Shown here: positions 43,484 through 51,456 of the stretch, piece after piece
Layout of the letters: each line of letters opens with the position of its first letter
Numbering within the stretch: the stretch's first letter is position 1
NCBI GenBank assembly: GCA_964484475.1
Contig: CAZAFU010000001.1
Location: forward strand, 27,672-91,671
DNA from: Parvularcula sp964484475
GTDB lineage: Bacteria > Pseudomonadota > Alphaproteobacteria > Caulobacterales > Parvularculaceae
Reading direction: 5' to 3'
Length of the DNA: 64,000 nt
Notes under the pieces: model-generated
Databases searched by the model: none
What the model saw: the letters and a program-made list of their open reading frames with translations, nothing else
Told to the model about the DNA's origin: nothing
Position numbers and translations under genes: made by a program

Positions 43484-44434
43484 ATGACGCACGCAAACCA
43501 GGACAACGCCAGAAAGGTCGGGATCATTGGTGCTGGCAGCATCGGGGTCCGGCTGGCCGCAGCCTTCGCCGCAGCGGGTTTTCCCGTCAGCCTGTCGGAT
43601 CCGGACGAGCACCGACGAGCGGCAGTCCCCGGCGAAATCCGGTCCCTCCTCGCCGAGCTCACGTCGGCTGGCCTTGCCGATGGGGGTGAAGTCCCCGCCG
43701 TGGTTGCCGAGCTTCGTGATTGCGTCGCAGGCGCGGCCCTCGTCTTCGAGTGCGGCCCAGAGTGCCTCGACGTGAAACGGGACCTGGCCCGGGAGATCCT
43801 TGCCGAAGCCCCCGCCGACACCATCGTGCTCAGCGCCTCGTCGGCCCTGACGGCGAGCGAGATCGCGGGAGCCCTTCCCGAAGAGCATCGAAGCCGTTTC
43901 CTGATTGCCCATCCCATCAATCCGCCGCACGTCATCAAGGTCCTCGAGCTTGCTGCCGCACCTTTCACGAGCGAACGCACGCTCCGGTTGGCGGGCGATC
44001 TTGTCGGGCAAGCCGGCTATCACGGGGTCGCTGTCCGGGGGGAGCCGACGGGTTTCGTCTACAATCGCCTCCAGGGAGCAGTCCTGCGGGAAGCCTATTG
44101 CCTGGTCCGCGACGGGGTCATCTCCGTCAGCGACCTCGACCTTCTCGTGCGCGAGGCCCTCGGGTTCCGCTGGTCCGTGATCGGTCCTTTTGAAACAGTG
44201 GATCTGAATACGCGCGGCGGGATCGCAGCACACGCGGAAAAACTGGGCCCCGCCTATGCAAGGATGGGAGCTGAACGCGGTCAGAACGATCCCTGGACAG
44301 ATGAGCTTGTCGAGAAGGTGTCGATGGAGCGCCGCGCCCTCTTGCCGCTGGAGCGATGGGAGGAACGGGTGTCCTGGCGCGACCGGGAACTGCTGGCCCT
44401 CGCGACCTATCGACAGGGCCGCAAGGAAACCTGA
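43484..44434 (+). CDS. 3-hydroxyacid dehydrogenase, lambda-crystallin/carnitine dehydrogenase type
   Basis: The 316-residue NAD-dependent enzyme of the 3-hydroxyacyl-CoA dehydrogenase superfamily has Rossmann motif GIIGAGSIG near the N-terminus, catalytic His in AHPINPPHVIKVLEL and the lambda-crystallin-like GPFETVDLNTRGG. The subgroup acts on free 3-hydroxy acids (L-gulonate, carnitine) rather than CoA esters. The nearby BKACE gene would cleave the resulting beta-keto acid. It is a single gene rightward from a compact divergent promoter. The ATG at 43484 gives the usual length; an ATG ten codons upstream is possible. The ribosome-binding site is weak. Confidence 0.88.
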   Translation: MTHANQDNARKVGIIGAGSIGVRLAAAFAAAGFPVSLSDPDEHRRAAVPGEIRSLLAELTSAGLADGGEVPAVVAELRDCVAGAALVFECGPECLDVKRDLAREILAEAPADTIVLSASSALTASEIAGALPEEHRSRFLIAHPINPPHVIKVLELAAAPFTSERTLRLAGDLVGQAGYHGVAVRGEPTGFVYNRLQGAVLREAYCLVRDGVISVSDLDLLVREALGFRWSVIGPFETVDLNTRGGIAAHAEKLGPAYARMGAERGQNDPWTDELVEKVSMERRALLPLERWEERVSWRDRELLALATYRQGRKET

Positions 44435-44436
44435 GC

Positions 44437-45222
44437 TCAGCCCATCAATGCCGCAGTGATCCGGTTCGAGGCTTCCATCATGTCCATGAGGACGCGGCTG
44501 CGCATGTCATCGTGGGAGATACGCGAACTGGGACACGGCACGTTGAGGGCGGCAACGGTCACGCCCCGCTGGTCCTTGATCGGCACCGAGATCGACCGCA
44601 GCCCGATCTCAAGTTCCTGGTCGACAATCGCCCAGCCCTGAAGACGGACTTCATCGATCGAGCTTCGCAGCTTGACCTTCGACGTGATCGTGTTGGGCGT
44701 GAATTTTGTCAGCGTCGCACGCTCGAGATAGGCGTCGAGTTCGGACGGCGGGAGCGCCGCGAGCAGGACGCGACCGGACGACACCGCGTGCGCCGGTACG
44801 CGGCTGCCGACGCTGATCCCGACATTGATATAGCGCTTGGAAGTCGCCCGAACGGTGTAGATCACCGAATCATCCTCGAGCACCACGGCGAAGCAGGACT
44901 CCTGCAGGGTCTCGGCCAGGTCGTTCATGACGTCCTGCGCGATTTCCCAGATGTTCATGGACGACAGCGCGGAGTAGCCCAGTTCGAGAACCTTCGGCTT
45001 CAGCCCGAAATACTTGTTGTCCGCGTAGACATAGCCTTCGCGCACCAAAGTGAGGAGAAAGCGGCGCACGGTCGCGCGCGTCATGTCTGTCGCCTTGGCG
45101 ACTTCACTCAGGGTCATCCGCGGTTTCGACCGGGAGAAAGCGCGAATGACCTCAAGACCACGAGCGAACGAGTTGACGTAGTCACGGTCGCCAACCTCGA
45201 TTTCGGCCGTTTCTTCCTTCAT
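44437..45222 (-). CDS. IclR-family regulator, PcaR/PobR type
   Basis: The 261-residue regulator has an N-terminal winged helix-turn-helix (VNSFARGLEVIRAFSRSKPRMTLSEVAKATDMTRATVRRFLLTLVREGYV) in the form characteristic of the PcaR/PobR/CatR branch, and a C-terminal effector domain (VGISVGSRVPAHAVSSGRVLLAALP, GWAIVDQELEIGLRSISVPI). That branch binds about 15-bp palindromes of GTTCG-N5-CGNAC form, which match the operators found throughout this island. It lies 27 bases after the GabD gene, whose promoter has such a site, so autoregulation is likely. The effector is unknown, perhaps a pathway intermediate. Confidence 0.92.
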   Translation of the reverse strand: MKEETAEIEVGDRDYVNSFARGLEVIRAFSRSKPRMTLSEVAKATDMTRATVRRFLLTLVREGYVYADNKYFGLKPKVLELGYSALSSMNIWEIAQDVMNDLAETLQESCFAVVLEDDSVIYTVRATSKRYINVGISVGSRVPAHAVSSGRVLLAALPPSELDAYLERATLTKFTPNTITSKVKLRSSIDEVRLQGWAIVDQELEIGLRSISVPIKDQRGVTVAALNVPCPSSRISHDDMRSRVLMDMMEASNRITAALMG

Positions 45223-45249
45223 CAGTTTTTCCGATTTCTTGGTTGCAGT

Positions 45250-46746
45250 CTAAGGTTGACTTGCTTGCCGAACGGCCGGGGTCGGGTCAACTTCGCCGAC
45301 GCACAGGTACTTAGTCTCCAAATATTCGTCAATCCCGTGATGTGAGCCTTCGCGGCCCAGTCCAGATGCCTTGACGCCTCCGAAGGGCGCCCCTTCATAG
45401 GAGAAGATACCCGTGTTCGCTCCGACGATACCGAATTCGAGCGCCTCTCCGACCCGCCACAGCCGGGCATTGTCGCGAGTGAAAAGATAGGCAGCCAAAC
45501 CGTACTCGGTATCGTTCGCCTGTTCGATCGCGTCGATCTCGTCCGTGAAGCGGAAGATAGGCGCCAGGGGGCCGAAGGTCTCCTCGCGGGCGACATCCAT
45601 GCTGGTTTCGACGTGGGAGAGGATCGTCGGCTGGAAATAGTTGCCGCCGAGCTCGTGCCGGCCGCCGCCCGAAACGACCTTCGCCCCCTTGCCGACGGCG
45701 TCATCGATATGAGCCTGCACTTTCTCGCAGGCCGCCTCGTCGATCAGCGGGCCGATGGTGACGCCAGGCTCGCGCCCGTCGCCGACCTTGAGGTCATCGA
45801 CGGCTTTCTTCAGCTTGGAGACGAACTCATCATAGACCGCATCCTGAACATAAATGCGGTTCGCGCATACGCAGGTCTGGCCCGCATTCCGGAACTTCGA
45901 CGCCATTGCGCCCGCCACCGCCACATCGACATCCGCGTCGTCGAAGACCAGCAGTGGTGCGTTGCCGCCGAGCTCGAGGGAAAGTTTCTTGATGGTCGGC
46001 GCCGCCAACTCCATCAGGCGCCGCCCGACATCCGTCGATCCGGTGAAAGTCAGCTTCCGGACCTTTTCATGGGTGGCGAGCGTTTCGCCGACCGCGCGCG
46101 CGGCACCGGGCACGATATTGAAGACGCCGTCCGGCACGCCAGCCCTTCGCGCCAATTCGCCGAGCGCGAGCGCGGAGAAAGGGGTTGAGCTTGCTGGCTT
46201 CAGCACCATGGTACAGCCTGCGGCGAGCGCCGGCGCGGCCTTGCGGGGGATCATCGCCATGGGGAAGTTCCAGGGCGTGATCGCGGCACAGACGCCGATC
46301 GGCTGCTTCAGCACGAACAGGCGCTGGTCGCTCTTGGGGGCTGGGATCGTCTCGCCGTAGACTCTCTTCGCCTCCTCGGCATACCATTCGAAGAAAGCGG
46401 CACCGTAGAGGATCTCGCCTTTCGCCTCGGCGAGCGGCTTCCCCTGCTCCGTGGTGAGAATGAGCGCCAGGTCGTCCGCGTTCTCGACAATCAGGTCGTA
46501 CCAGCGTCGGATGATCCGTCCGCGCTCCTTCGCAGGCATGGCGGCCCAGGCTGGAAAGGCGAGGGCGGCGGCGTCGACCGCTCTGTTCGCGTCGCTTGCA
46601 CCACCCCGGGCGCAGCGCGCAATGACGCGGCCATTCGCCGGATCCAGGACATCGCCGACATCGCCGCTCTCGGCCGGCTGCCACATTCCGTTGACGAACA
46701 GCTCTGTCCGCAGCAGCTCGGGGTCTTTCAATCCCTGGATGGCCAT
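45250..46746 (-). CDS. gabD: NAD(P)-dependent succinate-semialdehyde dehydrogenase-like ALDH
   Basis: The 498-residue aldehyde dehydrogenase is close to GabD over its whole length: TPWNFPMAMIPRKAAPALAAGCTMVLKPAS (cofactor site), LSLELGGNAPLLVF (catalytic Glu) and FRNAGQTCVCANRIYVQ (catalytic Cys), ending FGGVKASGLGREGSHHGIDEYLETKYLC. GabD-type enzymes oxidise succinate or glutarate semialdehyde; alpha-ketoglutarate semialdehyde is also conceivable here. The ATG at 46746 marks the family's normal N-terminus; the long upstream extension is spurious. It precedes the IclR gene and diverges from the aminotransferase gene that could produce its substrate. Confidence 0.92.
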   Translation of the reverse strand: MAIQGLKDPELLRTELFVNGMWQPAESGDVGDVLDPANGRVIARCARGGASDANRAVDAAALAFPAWAAMPAKERGRIIRRWYDLIVENADDLALILTTEQGKPLAEAKGEILYGAAFFEWYAEEAKRVYGETIPAPKSDQRLFVLKQPIGVCAAITPWNFPMAMIPRKAAPALAAGCTMVLKPASSTPFSALALGELARRAGVPDGVFNIVPGAARAVGETLATHEKVRKLTFTGSTDVGRRLMELAAPTIKKLSLELGGNAPLLVFDDADVDVAVAGAMASKFRNAGQTCVCANRIYVQDAVYDEFVSKLKKAVDDLKVGDGREPGVTIGPLIDEAACEKVQAHIDDAVGKGAKVVSGGGRHELGGNYFQPTILSHVETSMDVAREETFGPLAPIFRFTDEIDAIEQANDTEYGLAAYLFTRDNARLWRVGEALEFGIVGANTGIFSYEGAPFGGVKASGLGREGSHHGIDEYLETKYLCVGEVDPTPAVRQASQP

Positions 46747-46770
46747 AGCTGACACCAATCTTGTTACATG

Positions 46771-46787
46771 TGTTCGCTTAGCGAAAC
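46771..46787. promoter_or_regulatory. Candidate IclR-type operator of gabD-iclR
   Basis: TGTTCGCTTAGCGAAAC has a perfect inner core (TTCGC-TTA-GCGAA) and one outer-arm mismatch to the 7-3-7 pattern. It lies 25 bases upstream of gabD, inside the promoter of the operon that also encodes the IclR protein. Confidence 0.6.
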
Positions 46788-46892
46788 AAACCGGTGAGTA
46801 AAACCCCGGTATGTGATTGGTTCTGGCGATCGGAGGCCTGCAACCGTTGCGGCATAGTGGACATGCTGTCCCTTGCCGAAGCGCCGCCGAAC

Positions 46893-46912
46893 GCGCACAC
46901 TTGTGCGCACAA
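46893..46912. promoter_or_regulatory. Nested GCGCAC palindromes before aminotransferase gene
   Basis: GCGCACA (46893-46899) and TGTGCGC (46902-46908) form an inverted repeat, and TTGTGCGCACAA (46901-46912) is a perfect 12-bp palindrome overlapping it. They end 21 bases before the aminotransferase ATG and probably act as an operator. Confidence 0.55.
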
Positions 46913-46933
46913 TCCAGAACGAGACGTGTTGTC

Positions 46934-48349
46934 ATGAACCCTGCTGCCGCGCACCCGCTTTCCCAAAGCGAGCTTTCCGCCCTCGACCGGCGGAGCCTTT
47001 TCCACCCGTTTACCCAGCTCGGCGAGCACGAGCGCAACGGGCCGCCCGTTGTCATGACCTCGGCCGAAGGGTGCACGCTCACCGACGCGAACGGCAAGAG
47101 CTATCTCGATGCCCTCGCCGGTCTCTGGTGCGTCAATATCGGCTTTGGCCGGGAGGAAATGGCCGACGCCATCAGCGATCAGGTCCGCAAGCTGTCCTAC
47201 GCCCACAACTTCTCTTCGATGGGCAGCGAGCCGCCCATCGTGCTGGCTGACCGTATACTGCGCATGGCGCCAAGGAACATGTCCAAGGTGTTCTTCGGCA
47301 ATTCCGGGTCTGATGCCAACGACACACAGGTGAAGCTCGTCTGGTACTACAACAACGCCCGCGGGTTGCCGAACAAGAAGAAGATCATTGCCCGCCGCCG
47401 CGGCTATCATGGTGTGACGCTCGTGACCGCCGGTCTGACCGGCCTTCCCGGCCTTCACAAGGGCTTCGACGTTCCCCTGCCCTTCATCCGCCATACCAAA
47501 CCGCCCCACCGTCTATGGGAAGGCCATGGCCTGTCCGACAGCGCGTTCACCGAGCTGCTCATGGATGATCTCGAGCGCCTGATCGCCGAAGAGGGGGCCG
47601 ACACGATCGGCGCCATGATCGCCGAACCGATCATGGCCGCGGGCGGTGTCATCACGCCGCCGGACGGGTATTTCGCCGCCCTCCAGGACATACTCCGGAA
47701 AAACGACATCCTCCTCATCGCAGACGAAGTTGTCTGCGGGTTTGGCAGACTTGGCGCGAATTTCGGCTCGGATGTCTACGGAATTGAGCCTGACCTGATC
47801 ACGGCAGCGAAGGGAATCACCTCCGCCTACGTCCCGCTGTCCGCTTGCATCGTATCTGAAAAGGTCTGGCGGGTCCTGGTCGACGCTGGCAACGAGCTCG
47901 GCGCGTTCGGCCACGGTTACACCTATACGGCGCACCCGGTCGCGGCAGCCGCCGCCCTCGCCAACCTCGACATCCTCGAAGGTGAAGGGCTCATGGCACA
48001 GGCATCGGAACGCGGAGCCTACCTCCACGAACGGCTTCAAGCGGCGTTCGTCGATCATCCGCTCGTCGGAGAAGTCCGAGGCCGCGACCTGATCGGCGCG
48101 GTCGAGTTCGTCAAGAACCGGGAGCGCCCGGAGAAGCTCGATCCGTCGCTGAAGACCGCGCCCCGTGTGGTAAAGGCCATGCTCGATCGCGGCGTCATCA
48201 GCCGGGCCCTGCCGGACGGCGACACCATTGCCTTCTCTCCCCCCTTCATCGTTTCGCAGAACGAACTCGACCGGATGGTCGAGGTCGCGCGCGAAGCTGC
48301 CGATCAGGTCACGGAAGAATTGCGACGGGACGGCGTTTCCCTCGGCTGA
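46934..48349 (+). CDS. Class III (omega) PLP aminotransferase
   Basis: The 471-residue aminotransferase has SLFHPFTQLGEHERNGPPVVM at the start, the PLP-phosphate region FFGNSGSDANDTQVKLVWYYN, the Asp in LLIADEVVCGFGRLG and the Schiff-base Lys in TAAKGITSAYVPLS. The type resembles beta-alanine/GABA/putrescine/taurine:pyruvate transaminases. Placed opposite gabD, the simplest reading is transamination of a terminal amine (GABA, 5-aminovalerate or a similar omega-amino acid) to a semialdehyde that GabD oxidises. The ATG at 46934 gives the family's normal start; the frame upstream is not conserved-looking. Confidence 0.9.
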   Translation: MNPAAAHPLSQSELSALDRRSLFHPFTQLGEHERNGPPVVMTSAEGCTLTDANGKSYLDALAGLWCVNIGFGREEMADAISDQVRKLSYAHNFSSMGSEPPIVLADRILRMAPRNMSKVFFGNSGSDANDTQVKLVWYYNNARGLPNKKKIIARRRGYHGVTLVTAGLTGLPGLHKGFDVPLPFIRHTKPPHRLWEGHGLSDSAFTELLMDDLERLIAEEGADTIGAMIAEPIMAAGGVITPPDGYFAALQDILRKNDILLIADEVVCGFGRLGANFGSDVYGIEPDLITAAKGITSAYVPLSACIVSEKVWRVLVDAGNELGAFGHGYTYTAHPVAAAAALANLDILEGEGLMAQASERGAYLHERLQAAFVDHPLVGEVRGRDLIGAVEFVKNRERPEKLDPSLKTAPRVVKAMLDRGVISRALPDGDTIAFSPPFIVSQNELDRMVEVAREAADQVTEELRRDGVSLG

Positions 48350-48378
48350 AGGAAACGCGAGCGTCCCTGCGTAGCCCG

Positions 48379-49923
48379 TCAGCGCTGCTTGCGCTGGTGG
48401 GCCCGCCAGGTCATCGCCCAGTTGGCGGCATCCTCGAGATCGGTGTCGTCGAGCTGGGCCACTGCCTGGTTGTGGGGAGCCGTACGGACGAGTTCGGGAT
48501 CCTCGTAGGCCTCCTCGCAGACCTTCGCGAGGACCGCGATCCAGTAGTCCACGTCCTCCCGGGACCACATTTCTCCCGCTTCCGGAGTGAAGGGCTGCGG
48601 GACGACCCAGGGCTCGTGGCTCAGCCAGAATGCATCGACCCCGTAGTCCGTCATGCGGTTCTGCACGTCCATGGCGGACACGCCGGTATCCTCGAACAGA
48701 GTGCCGAGGCTGAAACGCGTCATCTCCAGACGCCAACCCGGAATGTCCTCGTGCGACCGGGTCACGCCCCGGATCTTGAGGATTTCCTTCTCCATGTAGT
48801 TGTTGAGGATAACCGACATGTCGGACGCTTCACGGAAGCCCTCCTCGCCCATCGCCCGGGCCCAGCCATAGGCCTTCACGACCTGATGGACGTTGCCGAA
48901 ATACTCGCGCACCCGGCCGACACCGTCGACATCCTGTTCGCGCAATCGGTAGCCATCGCCCTCCGGTTCGACGATGGGGCCAGGCAGGAAGCGTTTGAGC
49001 TCCTCCGTGCACCCATAGGCGCCGACCGCAGGGCCGCCGCCGCCCTTCGGTACGCCGAAGGTCTTGTGGAGCATGAACATGCACGCATCGAAGCCGAGGT
49101 CCCGCGCACGGATCTTGCTCATTACGCCGTTGAAGTTGGCGTGGTCGTAGAAGCATAGACCGCCGGCGTCATGGACGATCCGTACCCATTCCCTGATCTC
49201 GGGATTGTAGATGCCCATGTCGTCGGGGTTGTTGATCATCAGAGCGGCGGTACGATCCGAAACCGCCGCCTTCAGGGCATCGAGGGTCGGATAGCCTTCG
49301 GGCCCCAAGGCCAGGTTGATGACCTCATATCCCGCCGCGTCCGCCGTTGCCGGATTGCAGGGGTGGGACTGGATGCTGGTGATGATCTCCCGCCGCTGCT
49401 CGCCCTCTCCCCGTGACCGGTGATAGGCGCGGGTCAGACAGGCATGCAGATACGCCGCGTCAGCGCCGCCGCCGGCCTGGAACGTGAACTGATCCATGCC
49501 CGAAAGACCACACAGGACCCGGTTCAGGCCGTCGATCGCGGCAAGCGAGCCCTGTAGCGTTTCCACAGGCTGTTCGGGATGCATGTCGCGGACATACGGC
49601 CGCGCCGCGATCTCTTCATTGACCCGAGGGTTGTATTTCATCGTGCACGTACCGAACAGGCTGACGCCCATCATGCCGAGCGTCTGCTGGGAGAGCCGCA
49701 GGTAGTGGTGCAGGACGTCGGGCTCCGAATTCTCCGGAAGGGCAGCCTGCTTCTTCCGGCGCATCCCTGCCGGAACGAGCTGGTCGGCATCACCGACCGC
49801 GGCCACGGAATCCTCTGCCAGCGGAACATGCTGTCCGCGGCGGCCCGGCGCGCCCATCTCGGTAATGAGCGGCTCGCTCCACACCGGGGCGTGGTAGGGA
49901 CGGATCTGATCTTTCTTCATCAC
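48379..49923 (-). CDS. gcvPB: Glycine decarboxylase P-protein, subunit 2
   Basis: The 514-residue PLP subunit of split-type glycine dehydrogenase (decarboxylating) has conserved SLFGTCTMKYNPRVNEE, ADAAYLHACLTRAYHR and the PLP-Lys region MLHKTFGVPKGGGGPAVGAYG. It decarboxylates glycine and transfers aminomethyl to lipoyl H-protein. It overlaps the end of the subunit-1 gene by four bases (ATGA). No gcvT, gcvH or lipoamide dehydrogenase gene lies in the window, so it must use partners from elsewhere or act in another role. The promoter carries a perfect IclR-type site. Confidence 0.92.
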   Translation of the reverse strand: MMKKDQIRPYHAPVWSEPLITEMGAPGRRGQHVPLAEDSVAAVGDADQLVPAGMRRKKQAALPENSEPDVLHHYLRLSQQTLGMMGVSLFGTCTMKYNPRVNEEIAARPYVRDMHPEQPVETLQGSLAAIDGLNRVLCGLSGMDQFTFQAGGGADAAYLHACLTRAYHRSRGEGEQRREIITSIQSHPCNPATADAAGYEVINLALGPEGYPTLDALKAAVSDRTAALMINNPDDMGIYNPEIREWVRIVHDAGGLCFYDHANFNGVMSKIRARDLGFDACMFMLHKTFGVPKGGGGPAVGAYGCTEELKRFLPGPIVEPEGDGYRLREQDVDGVGRVREYFGNVHQVVKAYGWARAMGEEGFREASDMSVILNNYMEKEILKIRGVTRSHEDIPGWRLEMTRFSLGTLFEDTGVSAMDVQNRMTDYGVDAFWLSHEPWVVPQPFTPEAGEMWSREDVDYWIAVLAKVCEEAYEDPELVRTAPHNQAVAQLDDTDLEDAANWAMTWRAHQRKQR

Positions 49924-51311
49924 GAGACCACCTTGCCGAGGGCGTCGGCGAGTTTGTTCAAATCTGCTTCGGTATGGAGTTCGGTCACGCAGTAGAGAGC
50001 CTTGCCCTCCATGCCCGGAACATGCCGTCCGAGGTCGAGCCCGCCGAAGATCCCCTCCTGCCGCAGGGCGGCGTTGATCTCCGCGACGGTCTTCTTCGCC
50101 TCGGAAAAGTCGACGATGAACTCCTTGAAAAAGCCGCTCTTGCGGGGAACGCTGACGTTCGGAATGGCGTCGATCAGGCCGGCTGCGAAATGGCTCCGCT
50201 GGAGGATGGTTTCGCCCAGTTCCTCGAAGCCGCGCGGACCCATCAGCGACATGTAGACCGCGGCTCCGATCGCCCAGAGATAGGTCGAGTTTCCGGTCCA
50301 GTCATTGCCGTCTTCCCGGGAACCGTAGGAAGACTGATGAAGGAGACTGACGGGAAAGGCGCGTTCGCCCTTCACTGTCCGGGCAAGGCTCACCTGCAGC
50401 GTCGGGTACTGACGGGCGTATTTCTCCTCGTCGCGGGACGCCATGAAGCCGCCTAGGCCGCCGCCGGCATACATCGGAATCCCGAGGGGCTGGATCGAAC
50501 CGACGACGATGTCAGCGCCGTAGGTCGAAGGCGGCTGCAGCACGCCGAGGGTCAAGGGATCGACGCCGACAATGAATTCGGCGCCGGCCCTGTGTACCAG
50601 TTCGGCGACCGCCGCGAGCTGCGTTTCGATCAGTCCGGTGAAAGATGGATTTTCCACGTAGACAGCCGCCGTTCCGCTGTCGATCATCCGTTCGAGCGAA
50701 GCAAGATCGACCCTGCCGTCCGGACCCGTCGGAAACTCTTCCATCTGCAGGTGCGAGGGGGTGTCGGATGTCTCGCAATAGGCGGCAATCACGCCGCGCC
50801 GTTCCGCCGAAAGCTCCGCCGGGATCAGCACCTTCCGCCGACCGGTGATGCGCGACGCCATCCGCAGCGCATGACCCACGGCGCAGCCCCAGGAATAGAC
50901 GGGCAAGGTGACATAATCCATGTCGACGAGTTCCCCGAGAAGGCTCTGGAACTCGAACCACGCCTGGTTGCGACCGAAGTCCGATGAGGTCGTGCCCCAG
51001 ACCGGCGTGAGAAATTCACTCCGCCTGACGATTTCATCGCAAACCGCGGGCACATGGTGCTGCCAGCAACCACCGCCGAGGAAGGACAGCACATCGCTGC
51101 ACGAGACGTTGCGCGACAGCGTGTCGTGGAGGTGGCGGCGAAGCGAAGCTTCGCTGCTGAGAGCCGGAGGCAACCCGAGCGAACCCTCGTGGCGGTGGTC
51201 GGCAGGGATCTGCTCGAACAGCTCCTCTGCCGATTTCGCGCCGAGATGCTCGAGCAGCAAAGCCCGCATCTCCTCGGTGCTGTTCGGCATGAAAGGGTGG
51301 GCACGCTCCAT
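49920..51311 (-). CDS. gcvPA: Glycine decarboxylase P-protein, subunit 1
   Basis: The 463-residue partner of GcvPB has the GcvPA landmarks SSEASLRRHLHDTLSRN, FLGGGCWQHHVPAVCDEI, LTPVWGTTSSDFGRNQAWFEFQSLLGELVDMD and VDPLTLGVLQPPSTYGADIVVGSIQPLGIPMYAGGGLGGF. Its N-terminus is close to the typical form but not identical (HPFMPNSTEEMRALLLEHLG). It is first in the two-gene operon. Upstream lies a perfect TGTCCGC palindrome shared with the divergent NAD-kinase-family gene. Confidence 0.92.
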   Translation of the reverse strand: MERAHPFMPNSTEEMRALLLEHLGAKSAEELFEQIPADHRHEGSLGLPPALSSEASLRRHLHDTLSRNVSCSDVLSFLGGGCWQHHVPAVCDEIVRRSEFLTPVWGTTSSDFGRNQAWFEFQSLLGELVDMDYVTLPVYSWGCAVGHALRMASRITGRRKVLIPAELSAERRGVIAAYCETSDTPSHLQMEEFPTGPDGRVDLASLERMIDSGTAAVYVENPSFTGLIETQLAAVAELVHRAGAEFIVGVDPLTLGVLQPPSTYGADIVVGSIQPLGIPMYAGGGLGGFMASRDEEKYARQYPTLQVSLARTVKGERAFPVSLLHQSSYGSREDGNDWTGNSTYLWAIGAAVYMSLMGPRGFEELGETILQRSHFAAGLIDAIPNVSVPRKSGFFKEFIVDFSEAKKTVAEINAALRQEGIFGGLDLGRHVPGMEGKALYCVTELHTEADLNKLADALGKVVS

Positions 51312-51379
51312 GAAACCGCTCCTGTCGCCTTCGCTGTGGCCTGAAGTCTGCTGGAGCCGCGGCCATCAAGTCAAGCATT

Positions 51380-51396
51380 TGTCCGCACGGCGGACA
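51380..51396. promoter_or_regulatory. Perfect IclR-type operator palindrome
   Basis: TGTCCGCACGGCGGACA is a perfect 7-3-7 palindrome with the same arms as the site at 31632 and a different spacer. It lies between divergent gcvPA and the NAD-kinase-family gene, 69 and 61 bases from their starts. Confidence 0.75.
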
Positions 51397-51456
51397 TTGG
51401 TTCACCTGTCGCAGTTTGGGCTGGCCGAGCAGGTCCGGGGCCAGTAACCTGCGGTC

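Noticed and set aside
46747..47097. N-terminal extension of the GabD reading frame
   Set aside because: GabD proteins begin at the position of ATG 46746; the extension runs antisense through the aminotransferase promoter and start and has no conserved content.
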